64,000 nt of DNA from an uncultured Lachnospiraceae bacterium (GTDB taxonomy: Bacteria; Bacillota; Clostridia; Lachnospirales; Lachnospiraceae). A program made the translations under genes and the position numbers. Positions 43,676 through 51,533 of the stretch are shown here, piece by piece; position 1 is the first letter of the stretch, and each line of letters starts with the position of its first letter. The notes beneath the pieces were generated by a model. That model saw nothing but the letters and a program-made list of their open reading frames with translations. It did not search any database and had not been told where the DNA came from. Location: the NCBI GenBank assembly GCA_910579225.1, contig CAJTTI010000011.1, forward strand, positions 1-64,000, read 5' to 3'.

Positions 43676-44706
43676 TTTTCAGTTTCCAGTATGCGGAGCA
43701 GCAAATCGCAGTCTGTCAGAAAATTCCTGGCAAACAAAAAGCAGAGCTGTCCGTCAATTTCTTTTACCTCATAGAGGCGCACCGATTGGTTGTCTGGCAT
43801 CTCTGAAAGCTGATATGTGCAGACCGGGGTAAAATCCTTTGTATAATCCGCATAATAAACCGAAGCTCCCTGATAACTCTCACCCACACAAGAATAATCA
43901 CTGCTTATATAGAGCCTCCAGCCGTCCTCTGCAGGTTCACAGGATGCCATCTCATTGTCTGCCACCGGAGGCAACAGTTCCACCGGTCCTTTCCAGCTCT
44001 CCCCCTTATCCTCCGACGTCATAACGCAGATAGCTGAGGGACCCTTATCATATTGCTCCATCTCGAAGAAATAATACATCACGTCGTTCACACACCGAAT
44101 ATCGCCATCTTCCAGATTCTGCTTCCGGCTGATAATATCTGTCACATATTCCCAGTTCTCCAGATCTTCCGAGCGGTAGAGTTTCACCGTATAGGTACCA
44201 TTATCTCCCTGGGGATCCGGATTATTGACTGTTCCCTCAATCCATGTATGAGTCAAAAACCAGGTATCTCCTTCCCTTATGAGAATCGGATCAATCGCCA
44301 GCGTATCCGTCTTTAGAACCACCTGATCACTCAGAACCTTCTCTCCCTCTGTCAGCTGAAGAATATGCGTTTCATTCGCATGATTGCTGTAGGCAACCAC
44401 ATAGTTTACTGCCCCTTCTTCCGGAGTTTCCTGAACGGAGTCCCTCTCCGGGACAGACTCATTTTCCTGTATATAAAGCCAGGAAGCATACAGCCCATCA
44501 TATTGACGCACTATATTCCCTTCCAGATCCAGAATCCGGAGCCCCTCCTCCACACTGGTCACAATATGCTCTCCCAAAAACTTTGCATCCGCATTATGGT
44601 AACCAAGTAAAGTAAACCCGTTCACCTCTATCCCTGTCTCTCCCAGCAGCAATGCCAGTATACCAAGCAGCACTCCTGCCAACGGAATCCACATATCTTT
44701 TTTCAT
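43672..44706 (-). CDS. Membrane-anchored beta-propeller (sialidase/GH43-like) protein
   Basis: 344 residues. One N-terminal membrane helix (about 5-22) anchors an extracellular domain of repeated beta strands; Asp-box-like motifs SEDLENWEY near 195 and SEDKGESWKGP near 245 indicate a BNR/sialidase or GH43-type propeller. No complete catalytic set can be assigned. As first gene of the glycopolymer cluster it may bind or trim the polymer. The ATG at 44706 follows GGAAGGG; the longer frame above it lacks a ribosome site. Confidence 0.72.
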   Translation of the reverse strand: MKKDMWIPLAGVLLGILALLLGETGIEVNGFTLLGYHNADAKFLGEHIVTSVEEGLRILDLEGNIVRQYDGLYASWLYIQENESVPERDSVQETPEEGAVNYVVAYSNHANETHILQLTEGEKVLSDQVVLKTDTLAIDPILIREGDTWFLTHTWIEGTVNNPDPQGDNGTYTVKLYRSEDLENWEYVTDIISRKQNLEDGDIRCVNDVMYYFFEMEQYDKGPSAICVMTSEDKGESWKGPVELLPPVADNEMASCEPAEDGWRLYISSDYSCVGESYQGASVYYADYTKDFTPVCTYQLSEMPDNQSVRLYEVKEIDGQLCFLFARNFLTDCDLLLRILETEK

Positions 44707-44864
44707 AGATCCCTTCCTTACGAAAATAGATCCCAAAAGCAAAGGGACCGTACCCGCCGGCACTGCCGAAGAGCCGTCCGTCTGTACGATCAATTCTGCT
44801 TATCTGTCGTTTTTAATGATTTATTTCCCGCTTCTTTCCAAAATTATGCTCTGCATTTTGGATG

Positions 44865-44893
44865 ATTATAACATTATTGCAGAATTATTACAA
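44865..44893 (-). promoter_or_regulatory. Promoter of the glycopolymer cluster
   Basis: Minus strand: TTGTAA, 17-base spacer, TATAAT with an extended TG. The leader is about 150 bases. It lies in the 297-base divergent gap between the beta-propeller and GT39 genes, where nothing else is clear. Confidence 0.65.
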
Positions 44894-45003
44894 GTACCAT
44901 GGATTTTTCGATTTGAACGTGGTATATTTAGATTACTTTTCACATCCGCACCAGCCGGAACGTGAAAAGAAAAAAATTCAGATCACAGATGTTCGGAGGT
45001 TTT

Positions 45004-46500
45004 ATGAGACGACTATACAACAGTCTGTTTGAACTGACTGACAGATACTACCCGATCTTTTTTGCACTCCTGACCGCGCTGACGGCATTTCTATGCTTTC
45101 GATGCCTGGGAATCGGCGCCATTGATTCCTGGGATGAAGCCCGTCACGGAATCTCTGCTTATGAAATGATGAAGCACAAAAACTTTTTGATCAATACCTT
45201 TATGGGAGAAGCCGATTATTGGAATGTAAAGCCACCTCTTTCCTTTCTGACAGTTACTGCCGGATTTGCGCTTTTCGGCTACAATGCGGTGGGACTGCGC
45301 TTTTTTTCCGCGCTCTCCTACCTTTTGACTACGGTCTGCACAGGGCTGTTTGCAAGACGCTACGGAAATATGGCTTCTCTTCTGACTATGGCCTTTCTGA
45401 CTGCCAATTATTTTCCTTTTAAAGCTCACCTGGTACGGGCCGGAGATGCCGACAGCCTGTATTTGCTTCTCTTTACTCTGTCCATACTAGCCATGCTGAA
45501 AATACAGGAAAACAGACGCTGGCTCTATATCTGCGGGTTGTGTTTTTCTCTCGCATTTCTGACCAAGAGTTTCCACGCAGGGATGATCGCCGCTGTTGGA
45601 GGCCTTTTCCTTCTGTTTACTGGAGAACTCAGGAGAATACGCCCGGGTCAGTGGGTATTTTTTCTTTTTTCCGTCCTGTTTCCGATCTTTTTGTGGGTTT
45701 TTCTCCGGTATCAATATGATGGCATGATTTTTTTTCAGCATATGTACGAGGCGGATATTGTAGGGCGGACTGCCGCCGGAGGACTGGAAGGCCACGGATT
45801 TCCATTTACTTTTTATCTCACCTCTATTTTCTGGAACTACGATTATATCTACGGCTTTTTAAGCCTCATCACCATTCTTGGCATTCTGTATCTTCTGATA
45901 CGCCCCTTACGGAAAGCAGATACGCCCCTGCCTTCCATGGATCTGACAGGTCTCTTGCTGTGGCTCCTGGTACCATTAGTCCTGTTTTCTCTGGTATCCA
46001 CAAAACTTATGTGGTATGTGTATCCCTGTATCGTCCCTCTCTGTCTCCTGTCCGCTGTCTTTCTGTCTGCTCTATTCCGGACAGAAAAAATCCCCGCCGT
46101 GCTTCTGCTTTTGCTTCTCCTTATCACTGGTACGGGGACTCTTACTTTTATTAAAAATAATTATATGGACAATATCCGCGGCGCCTGTTCCAACAACCTG
46201 CAGACTTTTGTGATGGAACAATTCGACAGGACCGGTTCCCTGACTGCTTCTGTCGTCTATCTGGATGCCTATGATCCGTTTCTCTACGCCAATACGGACG
46301 AATGGCAGCAGAATATGCGGCTGCTGGCTATGATGGAAGGTGATCTGGACTGCCGCGACGGAGGTGCCGCTGCTTTTTTACAGGAAGAAGAACCCTGCCT
46401 TCTGATCCTTTCCATCCCTTTCCTCAACGATTATCCGGAACTGACAAATTATGAAATACTGGCAGATAACGGCCAGTACCTGCTGATTCAGAAGCCTTAA
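45004..46500 (+). CDS. GT39 (ArnT/PMT-type) membrane glycosyltransferase
   Basis: About 498 residues with ten or more membrane helices. The first extracytoplasmic loop has the catalytic acidic motif GIGAIDSWDEARHG near residue 40 and a second DADS motif (RAGDADSLY) near 140. Such enzymes transfer a sugar from polyprenyl phosphate to lipid, glycan or protein on the outer face. It is the only plus-strand gene in the glycopolymer region and is divergent from it. ATG at 45004 with GGAGG four bases upstream; a GTG at 44962 is an alternative. Confidence 0.87.
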   Translation: MRRLYNSLFELTDRYYPIFFALLTALTAFLCFRCLGIGAIDSWDEARHGISAYEMMKHKNFLINTFMGEADYWNVKPPLSFLTVTAGFALFGYNAVGLRFFSALSYLLTTVCTGLFARRYGNMASLLTMAFLTANYFPFKAHLVRAGDADSLYLLLFTLSILAMLKIQENRRWLYICGLCFSLAFLTKSFHAGMIAAVGGLFLLFTGELRRIRPGQWVFFLFSVLFPIFLWVFLRYQYDGMIFFQHMYEADIVGRTAAGGLEGHGFPFTFYLTSIFWNYDYIYGFLSLITILGILYLLIRPLRKADTPLPSMDLTGLLLWLLVPLVLFSLVSTKLMWYVYPCIVPLCLLSAVFLSALFRTEKIPAVLLLLLLLITGTGTLTFIKNNYMDNIRGACSNNLQTFVMEQFDRTGSLTASVVYLDAYDPFLYANTDEWQQNMRLLAMMEGDLDCRDGGAAAFLQEEEPCLLILSIPFLNDYPELTNYEILADNGQYLLIQKP

Positions 46501-46527
46501 TCTTCTTCCCCTCTGCAGGCTCCATTC

Positions 46528-46549
46528 TGAGCGGCCCTTTTACCGCTCA
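46528..46549 (+). terminator. Possible terminator after the GT39 gene
   Basis: TGAGCGG / CCGCTCA stem with an 8-base loop, followed by a broken T-run. It overlaps the 3' end of the converging gene. Confidence 0.35.
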
Positions 46550-47025
46550 TCATATTCTTTTACCTCCACACTCTTTTTCCCGAAGTCGATAAAGAGCTGG
46601 AAGGCATAGCCGTCGTCACTGGTATCCCAAATCTCCACATACTTGGGAGAAATCTCGATCAGAATCTCCGTGTCTTCATGGCTATACTTATTATAACTCT
46701 CCCAAAGGTGCTTTTTATAGCCTTCTGCAAACCGCTGACCGGGTTCATCCACCACAAGCCCCTTATTCTCTGCAATTCCCTCCACCTGCACGCCACTCCA
46801 GCAGACAGCAACCTGCGGATTGGAAAAAAGCTGCTTTGTCTTTCGGAAATTCTTATCTGTCTTAAAATAAATTTTCTCATCATAAAACAGACAGCTCACA
46901 TTGCGCACCATCACATAGTCATTCTCGCTGGAGGCCAGAGCCATAATCTTGCTGTCTCCAAGCATCTCAAACATGCGGTCTACAGCTTCCTGATACGTAA
47001 TTCCTTTGTTTAATGTAAATTTCAT
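46540..47025 (-). CDS. Pyridoxamine-5'-phosphate-oxidase-like FMN-binding protein
   Basis: 161-residue split-barrel protein of the PNPOx-like flavin-binding superfamily, small enough to be a flavin reductase or general stress FMN protein rather than PdxH. Landmarks are MALASSENDYVMVRNVS near 27, IYFKTDKNFRKTKQLFSNPQ near 47 shortened here, and VCWSGVQVEG near 75. The ATG at 47025 uses the AGGAGA site at the end of the upstream hairpin repeat. It follows ribU on the same strand, so the FMN riboswitch may also affect it. Confidence 0.8.
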   Translation of the reverse strand: MKFTLNKGITYQEAVDRMFEMLGDSKIMALASSENDYVMVRNVSCLFYDEKIYFKTDKNFRKTKQLFSNPQVAVCWSGVQVEGIAENKGLVVDEPGQRFAEGYKKHLWESYNKYSHEDTEILIEISPKYVEIWDTSDDGYAFQLFIDFGKKSVEVKEYDER

Positions 47026-47038
47026 TTTGGTTTCTCCT

Positions 47039-47291
47039 ATTAAAGTTCCGCATCTGCCGCTTATAAAGTCCCTGGATCTGGAAGAATGTTCGTCCATTTC
47101 ATGTCCGAACATCCTTCCGGGACTTTATTCGGGCAGATGCTGATAAAAGTTTTATGGACCTGCTTCCCACCTTAATTCTACAGTCCCCCGGAGCAGATGT
47201 AGGAACGGGCATCTGGGCATATTCACGTCCGAACATCCTTCCGGGACTTTATTCGGGCAGATACTGATAAAAGTTTTATGGACCTGCTTCC
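47039..47291 (-). repeat. Structured hairpin repeat, locus 3: one complete unit plus a partial duplicate
   Basis: The complete unit (about 47039-47150) folds as one long hairpin: helix 1 CATCTGCC/GGCAGATG, helix 2 ATAAAGTCCC/GGGACTTTAT, helix 3 GGAAG.ATGTTCG/CGAACAT.CTTCC (arms 47051-47092 and 47106-47139), with a CAT-loop-ATG tip. The pair missing on the plus strand in helix 3 is G.U in minus-strand RNA. A 65-base part (47103-47167) is repeated at 47227-47291 with one difference, without its pairing arm. The element separates ribU from the FMN-binding gene and supplies the latter's ribosome site. Confidence 0.87.
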
Positions 47292-47308
47292 GGACTTGGG
47301 GACGGACA

Positions 47309-47971
47309 TCAGTTATTGATAATATCGCGGATTACCCGGCTAAGTCTTTTGTATATGAAGAATGTAACTGCGGAAGTTGCCCCATATTTGATTAAATTAA
47401 AGGGCAGGATTCCGAGAACCACCATGGATACGGCGTCTTTCATTGCTGGGTTTACCGCTGTACAGAGCGCCACAATATCGTCCATTGTCATTCCTGCCAG
47501 AGTTGCATAGAATGGAATAATCAGATACAAATTCGTAAACACTGCCGTTACAGATACCACCACAGTACTTACTACCATACCAATCATGGCTGTCTTCTTT
47601 GTCTTTTTCCAGTGGTAGATGGCAATTGCCGGCATCACATAAGCACTGCTCAGGATCAGTCCCTGAATCTCTCCTGTCCCAAAGGAAAGACTTCCCTGCA
47701 TCACAAGCTGCAGCAGAATCTTAACAATAATAATAAAAAACGCGGCTACCGGCCCGAACATGTACCCTCCCATGATCTCCATTACCCCGGACAGGTCAAA
47801 GGACATAAAAGGCGGCAAAAACGGAAGCGGAAAACGCAGAAGCATAAGCACCGCGCTGACTGCCCCCATAAGACCTACAAAAGCAATCTGCTTCACTTTG
47901 ACATGAACAGTATGGTTCAGCCTTTCTGTTGATTTCAATGTTGACTCTGCTGTTTCATTTACTCGATTCAT
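47309..47971 (-). CDS. ribU: Riboflavin ECF transporter S component RibU
   Basis: 220 residues with six membrane helices. The S-component family signature FVGLMGAVSAVL near 33 is followed by the RibU-type FMSFDLSGVMEIMGGYMFGP block (near 58-77), with the SFDLSG substrate loop. It captures riboflavin and needs the shared EcfA/A'/T module, not in this window. The complete FMN riboswitch and terminator in its leader make the substrate assignment firm. The ATG at 47971 follows AAGGAGG by seven bases; the upstream open frame runs into the leader and is not coding. Confidence 0.95.
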   Translation of the reverse strand: MNRVNETAESTLKSTERLNHTVHVKVKQIAFVGLMGAVSAVLMLLRFPLPFLPPFMSFDLSGVMEIMGGYMFGPVAAFFIIIVKILLQLVMQGSLSFGTGEIQGLILSSAYVMPAIAIYHWKKTKKTAMIGMVVSTVVVSVTAVFTNLYLIIPFYATLAGMTMDDIVALCTAVNPAMKDAVSMVVLGILPFNLIKYGATSAVTFFIYKRLSRVIRDIINN

Positions 47972-48042
47972 CCTGAATCCTCCTTCTAATAAATATAAGA
48001 ATTTGCGCCGTCTCCCACACCCTCCAACTCTTTTCCTGTAAC

Positions 48043-48070
48043 AAAAAAACCGGGGACCATGGTCTCCGGG
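48043..48070 (-). terminator. Riboswitch-controlled terminator before ribU
   Basis: CCGG-GACCATGGTC-CCGG type stem (48050-48069) followed on the minus strand by seven T. It lies about 20 bases after the FMN aptamer and 70 before the start codon: the off-state hairpin. Confidence 0.9.
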
Positions 48071-48088
48071 CGCATTTTTGCAGAAAAT

Positions 48089-48218
48089 GTCTTTTCTCAT
48101 CCGGACTATACCGTCGGTTCCGGAATTCCTCTTACTCCTAAGAAGTCACCGGATCAGCCGCTTTCGCGGGTCATGGACTATACCATCGGTAGGGACTTAC
48201 ACCCTGCCACAAAGACTC
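48089..48218 (-). ncRNA. FMN riboswitch (RFN element)
   Basis: Minus-strand RNA shows the RFN core in order: GGCAGGGTG, CCCTACCGATGGTATAGTCC, CCCGCGA, GATCCGGTGA, TTCCGGAACCGACGGTATAG and AGTCCGGATGAGA, closed by a GTCTTT/AAAAGAC P1 stem. FMN binding favours the downstream terminator and lowers riboflavin uptake. Confidence 0.97.
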
Positions 48219-48272
48219 TCGGTATTCAGTTATGAATAAAGTGATTGCAGTTACATTTCTCTGCTGTAATGT

Positions 48273-48301
48273 ATTATAACGCCATATGTTTCTTCTGTAA
48301 A
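48273..48301 (-). promoter_or_regulatory. Promoter of the ribU leader
   Basis: Minus strand: TTTACA, 17-base spacer, TATAAT, about 45 bases upstream of the aptamer P1 stem. Confidence 0.75.
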
Positions 48302-48331
48302 TACCTTTATGCCTGTTTTCCTGATATCTGT

Positions 48332-48375
48332 AAAAACAAGCCAGGGGATACTTCCTCAATGAGAAGCATCCCCTT
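48332..48375 (-). terminator. Terminator of the small coat-protein genes
   Basis: GGGGATGCTTC / GGAAGTATCCCC stem followed on the minus strand by TGGCTTGTTTTT, 22 bases after the CotF stop. Confidence 0.75.
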
Positions 48376-48397
48376 GGAATGGTCCTTATTCGTTGTC

Positions 48398-48655
48398 TTA
48401 CAGCATGGACTCTGGCTTAAACAGTGATTTCACATGCTCGATCTCTTCCTTTGTAGCTTTGGAAGCAGGAACATAATAAGACTTCTCTCTTGCAATCTGA
48501 TACAACTGCTCCTGAGCAGTCTCTGTCTTATTCCGCATCTGTTTCAGGGTCTGCTTTAACTGCGGGTTTTCGCTCTGGGTAATATACTCCGCATACATTT
48601 TCAATTCTCCATTGATGCCTACCAGCGCATCGCTGACCATTGTTTTCTCGTCCAT
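48398..48655 (-). CDS. CotF-family spore coat protein
   Basis: 85-residue, mostly helical protein opening DEKTMVSDALVGINGELKMYA, of which the key feature is the Coat F helix pair with conserved Asp/Leu spacing; the second half has REKSYYVPASKA. CotF-type proteins are found in spore coats and in small ferritin-like helical families. It is preceded by a paired short homologue and lies beside spo0A and glgA, fitting sporulation. AGGAGG-like GGAGGAACAG precedes the ATG. Confidence 0.8.
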   Translation of the reverse strand: MDEKTMVSDALVGINGELKMYAEYITQSENPQLKQTLKQMRNKTETAQEQLYQIAREKSYYVPASKATKEEIEHVKSLFKPESML

Positions 48656-48669
48656 CTTTCCTGTTCCTC

Positions 48670-48855
48670 CTATTTCAAAAATCCCATTAACTGCTGCTTG
48701 TTCTCTTTCGCTGACTGTGCCGCCTGCTCAAAATACTGTTTTACCTTCTGGTCTGAAGACTGTGCGGCATAAGCGCTGAATTTTGCGTGGCAGGTCTCGC
48801 TTCCGCCGATCAGATGACGAAGATTCTGTACATCAAGTTCTGATAATTCTGACAT
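48670..48855 (-). CDS. Small helical CotF-like partner protein
   Basis: 61 residues, two predicted amphipathic helices with LRHLIGGSETCHAKF and a Gln/Lys-rich second helix. It is probably the N-terminal-half partner of the CotF-like protein 14 bases downstream. The ATG at 48855 has AAGGAGG eight bases upstream; an ATG eight codons above lacks one. Function by association only. Confidence 0.7.
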   Translation of the reverse strand: MSELSELDVQNLRHLIGGSETCHAKFSAYAAQSSDQKVKQYFEQAAQSAKENKQQLMGFLK

Positions 48856-48948
48856 TAAAAATTCCTCCTTATTTTCCATACTTGCAAGTGTAGTATGTGA
48901 AAATAGGGAGGAATTATTCTTTCAAAACCTTACCAGTTGCCGGCTCTT

Positions 48949-50394
48949 TTATGGCGAAACCTGAACATACAACTCTTCATATTGTTTTGCCGAATTATTC
49001 CAGGAAAAATCAACTTTCATGGCCCTTTCTGCCATCTTATTCCAGGAACGTTTTTTGTCATAATAAATAGATTCTGCGTATCGGACTGCCGCCAACATCT
49101 CATGGGCATTATAATTTGCGAAGCTAAATCCAGTGCCTGTCTCTTCATATTCATTATAAGACTCCACCGTATCTTTCAGACCTCCGGTCTCACGGACAAT
49201 CGGAAGGGTACCATATCGGAGACTCATAAGCTGGCTAAGTCCGCACGGCTCAAACTGAGACGGCATCAGAAATGCATCACATGCTGCATAAATCTTATGG
49301 GAAAGTTCATTGGAATAATAAATGCACGCCGCAACTTTTCCATTATATTTCCAGGCAAAATGGCGAAACATATTCTCATAACGGTCTTCACCGGTTCCAA
49401 GAATGACAATCTGTATCTCATCCTGACACAATTCATCCATCACGCAATCAATCAGATCAAAGCCTTTCTGGTCCGTCAGGCGGGAGACGATGCCGATAAG
49501 CATCTTCTTTTTGTCTGTTTCCAAACCAAGTTCTTTCTGCAGAGCAAGCTTATTCTTCACCTTGTCTGTTCGGAACGTCTTATCTGAGTAATTTTTTGCA
49601 ATCATAGTATCAGTTCCGGGATTCCATTCCTGATAGTCCAGACCATTCACGATCCCACACAGACAGTTTGAACGCGCTCTCATCAGACCGTCGAGATGTT
49701 CCCCATAATATGGAGTTTTGATCTCTTCCGCATAAGTATGGCTCACCGTCGTTACATAATCTGCGTATACAATTCCTCCTTTCAAGTAGTTGGCATCTCC
49801 AAAAGCTTCTAATTTATCCGATGTAAAATAGGACATATCCAGACCCGTGGCATCCTGTACTGCCGGTATATTCCAGATTCCCTGAAATTTCAGGTTGTGA
49901 ATCGTTATTATGGACTTTATGTTGACAAAAAATTCACTGCCATGAAAACTGTCCTTTAAATATACCGGAATCAAGCCTGTCTGCCAGTCATGGCAATGTA
50001 CAATATCCGGCTGATAACCTACTACCGGGAGAATTGACAAAGCCGCTTTTGAGAAAAATGCAAATTTCTCAACATCTTCATGTATATATCCGTATGGTTT
50101 GTCTCCTGCAAAATAATATTCGTTATCTATAAAGTAATACTGAATCCCCTCATACAACATTTCCAGCACACCCACATACTGACTTCTCCATGCCATATCC
50201 ATATAAAAATTCGTAATAAAATTCATCTTTTCTTTCCATTCGGAACCAATGCATATGTAATTGGGGATAATCACTCGTACTTCATACTTCTCCTGATTAA
50301 AATACTTCGGCAAAGATCCCACCACATCCGCAAGCCCGCCCGTCTTTACAAACGGGACACACTCCGATGCCACAAACAAAACCTTTTTCTTCAT
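48949..50394 (-). CDS. glgA: Glycogen synthase
   Basis: 481-residue GT5 enzyme that extends alpha-1,4-glucan from ADP-glucose. The N-terminal KTGGLADVVGSLP motif (near 17) binds ADP-glucose; the C-terminal GT-B lobe carries LMPSQFEPCGLSQLMSLRYG near 375 with the catalytic Glu, and IVRETGGLKDTV near 400. Branching enzyme GlgB is encoded at 58205; glgC, glgD and glgP are not here. Clostridial sporulating cells store such glucan before sporulation, and this gene follows spo0A directly. Confidence 0.95.
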   Translation of the reverse strand: MKKKVLFVASECVPFVKTGGLADVVGSLPKYFNQEKYEVRVIIPNYICIGSEWKEKMNFITNFYMDMAWRSQYVGVLEMLYEGIQYYFIDNEYYFAGDKPYGYIHEDVEKFAFFSKAALSILPVVGYQPDIVHCHDWQTGLIPVYLKDSFHGSEFFVNIKSIITIHNLKFQGIWNIPAVQDATGLDMSYFTSDKLEAFGDANYLKGGIVYADYVTTVSHTYAEEIKTPYYGEHLDGLMRARSNCLCGIVNGLDYQEWNPGTDTMIAKNYSDKTFRTDKVKNKLALQKELGLETDKKKMLIGIVSRLTDQKGFDLIDCVMDELCQDEIQIVILGTGEDRYENMFRHFAWKYNGKVAACIYYSNELSHKIYAACDAFLMPSQFEPCGLSQLMSLRYGTLPIVRETGGLKDTVESYNEYEETGTGFSFANYNAHEMLAAVRYAESIYYDKKRSWNKMAERAMKVDFSWNNSAKQYEELYVQVSP

Positions 50395-50425
50395 GCTTCC
50401 CCTCCAGTTAATTAGATTTGTTCCA

Positions 50426-50434
50426 ATTATACCA
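50426..50434 (-). promoter_or_regulatory. Extended -10 promoter of glgA
   Basis: Minus strand TGGTATAAT, about 32 bases before the start codon; the -35 is poor (TTTTAA). No clear terminator separates it from spo0A. Confidence 0.45.
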
Positions 50435-50468
50435 AAAAGTACGGCGCATTAAAAGATTTTTTCACAAA

Positions 50469-51269
50469 TTACGCATGCTTTTTGTAATCCAGACGTATTT
50501 TATCAGCAATCAGCGCAATAAATTCAGAATTTGTTGGCTTTCCTTTGCCAACACTGACGGTATAGCCAAACAGTTCATCAATTGTGTCCATCTTCCCCCT
50601 GCTCCATGCCACTTCGATTGCATGCCTGATAGCACGCTCTACTCTGCTCGGTGTCGTCTGATGATTTTTCGCAATTGTCGGATAAAGGATCTTCGTAATG
50701 GAATTCAGCATGTTCATATCCTCTACTGCCATCATAATTGCATCCCTCAGATACTGATAGCCTTTGATGTGAGCAGGTACACCGATTTCGTGAATCATAT
50801 TCGTTACATCCGTTTCCAGGTTACGCTCAATATAAGCCAATTTGTTCTCATATGGCGCTACCCTTCGGATCTCAGCCCGTTTTCTCTGCCTGTCAGCTTT
50901 CAGACTTTGAATACGATTCAGAAGCATCTCATGGTCAAATGGTTTCATAATATAGTAGCTGGCACCCAGCAGAAACGCGTCTTCTGTAATTCTTTCCTGT
51001 CCAATTGCAGATATTACGACAAATTCCGGCTTTTTCTGAATATGACTATCCTGTCCGATCTTCTCCATCACGGTAAGCCCGTCCAACTTCGGCATAATTA
51101 TATCCAGTAATACAATATCTGGCTCTTTATCCTTGATTACCTGGTACGCTTCCTCTCCATTTCTAGCCGTTCCAACAATCTGGAGGTCTTCGTCCTGACG
51201 CAGAATACCTTCCAGGATCTCAACGATTCTCTCATTGTCATCTGCAATGGCGACGCTCCATTTGCTCAT
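50469..51269 (-). CDS. spo0A: Sporulation master regulator Spo0A
   Basis: 266-residue response regulator. The receiver domain (1-120) has the acidic pocket DDN near 11, the phosphoacceptor Asp in VLLDIIMPKLDG near 57 and Lys in YYIMKPFDHE near 108. The effector domain (about 150-266) is the Spo0A-specific helix-turn-helix: HIKGYQYLRDAI, LYPTIAKNHQTTPSRVERAIRHAIE and FGYTVS. It commits the cell to endospore formation and binds 0A boxes (TGTCGAA). Two inverted boxes lie just upstream, implying autoregulation. AAGGAGG precedes the ATG. Confidence 0.98.
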   Translation of the reverse strand: MSKWSVAIADDNERIVEILEGILRQDEDLQIVGTARNGEEAYQVIKDKEPDIVLLDIIMPKLDGLTVMEKIGQDSHIQKKPEFVVISAIGQERITEDAFLLGASYYIMKPFDHEMLLNRIQSLKADRQRKRAEIRRVAPYENKLAYIERNLETDVTNMIHEIGVPAHIKGYQYLRDAIMMAVEDMNMLNSITKILYPTIAKNHQTTPSRVERAIRHAIEVAWSRGKMDTIDELFGYTVSVGKGKPTNSEFIALIADKIRLDYKKHA

Positions 51270-51348
51270 GCAGTATCCTCCTTAATTCCCATTATTTCTG
51301 TCTCCTTTCTACAGTTTCATACAAAAGTTATCAACGTCCATAGAAAGA

Positions 51349-51377
51349 ATTATAGGGAAAATAGTAGTTCCTTACAA
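51349..51377 (-). promoter_or_regulatory. Sigma-A-type promoter of spo0A
   Basis: Minus strand: TTGTAA, 17-base spacer, TATAAT, about 75 bases before the start codon. I found no convincing sigma-H promoter. Confidence 0.6.
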
Positions 51378-51385
51378 GCGAATCC

Positions 51386-51403
51386 TGTCGATAGAATTCG
51401 ACA
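51386..51403. promoter_or_regulatory. Inverted pair of Spo0A boxes
   Basis: TGTCGA-TAGAAT-TCGACA with a full TGTCGAA box on the minus strand, nine bases upstream of the spo0A -35. A third near-box (51437-51443) lies inside a terminator stem and is weaker evidence. Confidence 0.75.
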
Positions 51404-51412
51404 TAATATTAC

Positions 51413-51505
51413 AAAAAAAATACTGCAAAACCAGGACTCGACACAAGATATGGTATATAGATAAACACATACATCCACATCTTGTATTTTGTCCAGGTTT
51501 TACAG
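51413..51505 (-). terminator. Terminator of the RND efflux operon
   Basis: Long hairpin on the minus strand: CTG-AAAACC-GGAC pairs with GTCC-GGTTTT-CAG (arms 51491-51505 and 51424-51438), with a further CAAGAT/ATCTTG helix inside, then TATTTTTTTT. Confidence 0.85.
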
Positions 51506-51533
51506 CTGTTCTTTCCATTTTCCGTTTCTACAA

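Noticed and set aside
43361..43832. Frames read through the repeats at 43472-43675
   Set aside because: They duplicate the same peptide because the DNA is tandemly repeated; no start signal or conservation pattern.
51437..51443. Third Spo0A box
   Set aside because: It matches six of seven positions and lies in the stem of the terminator of the efflux operon, so pairing explains the sequence.
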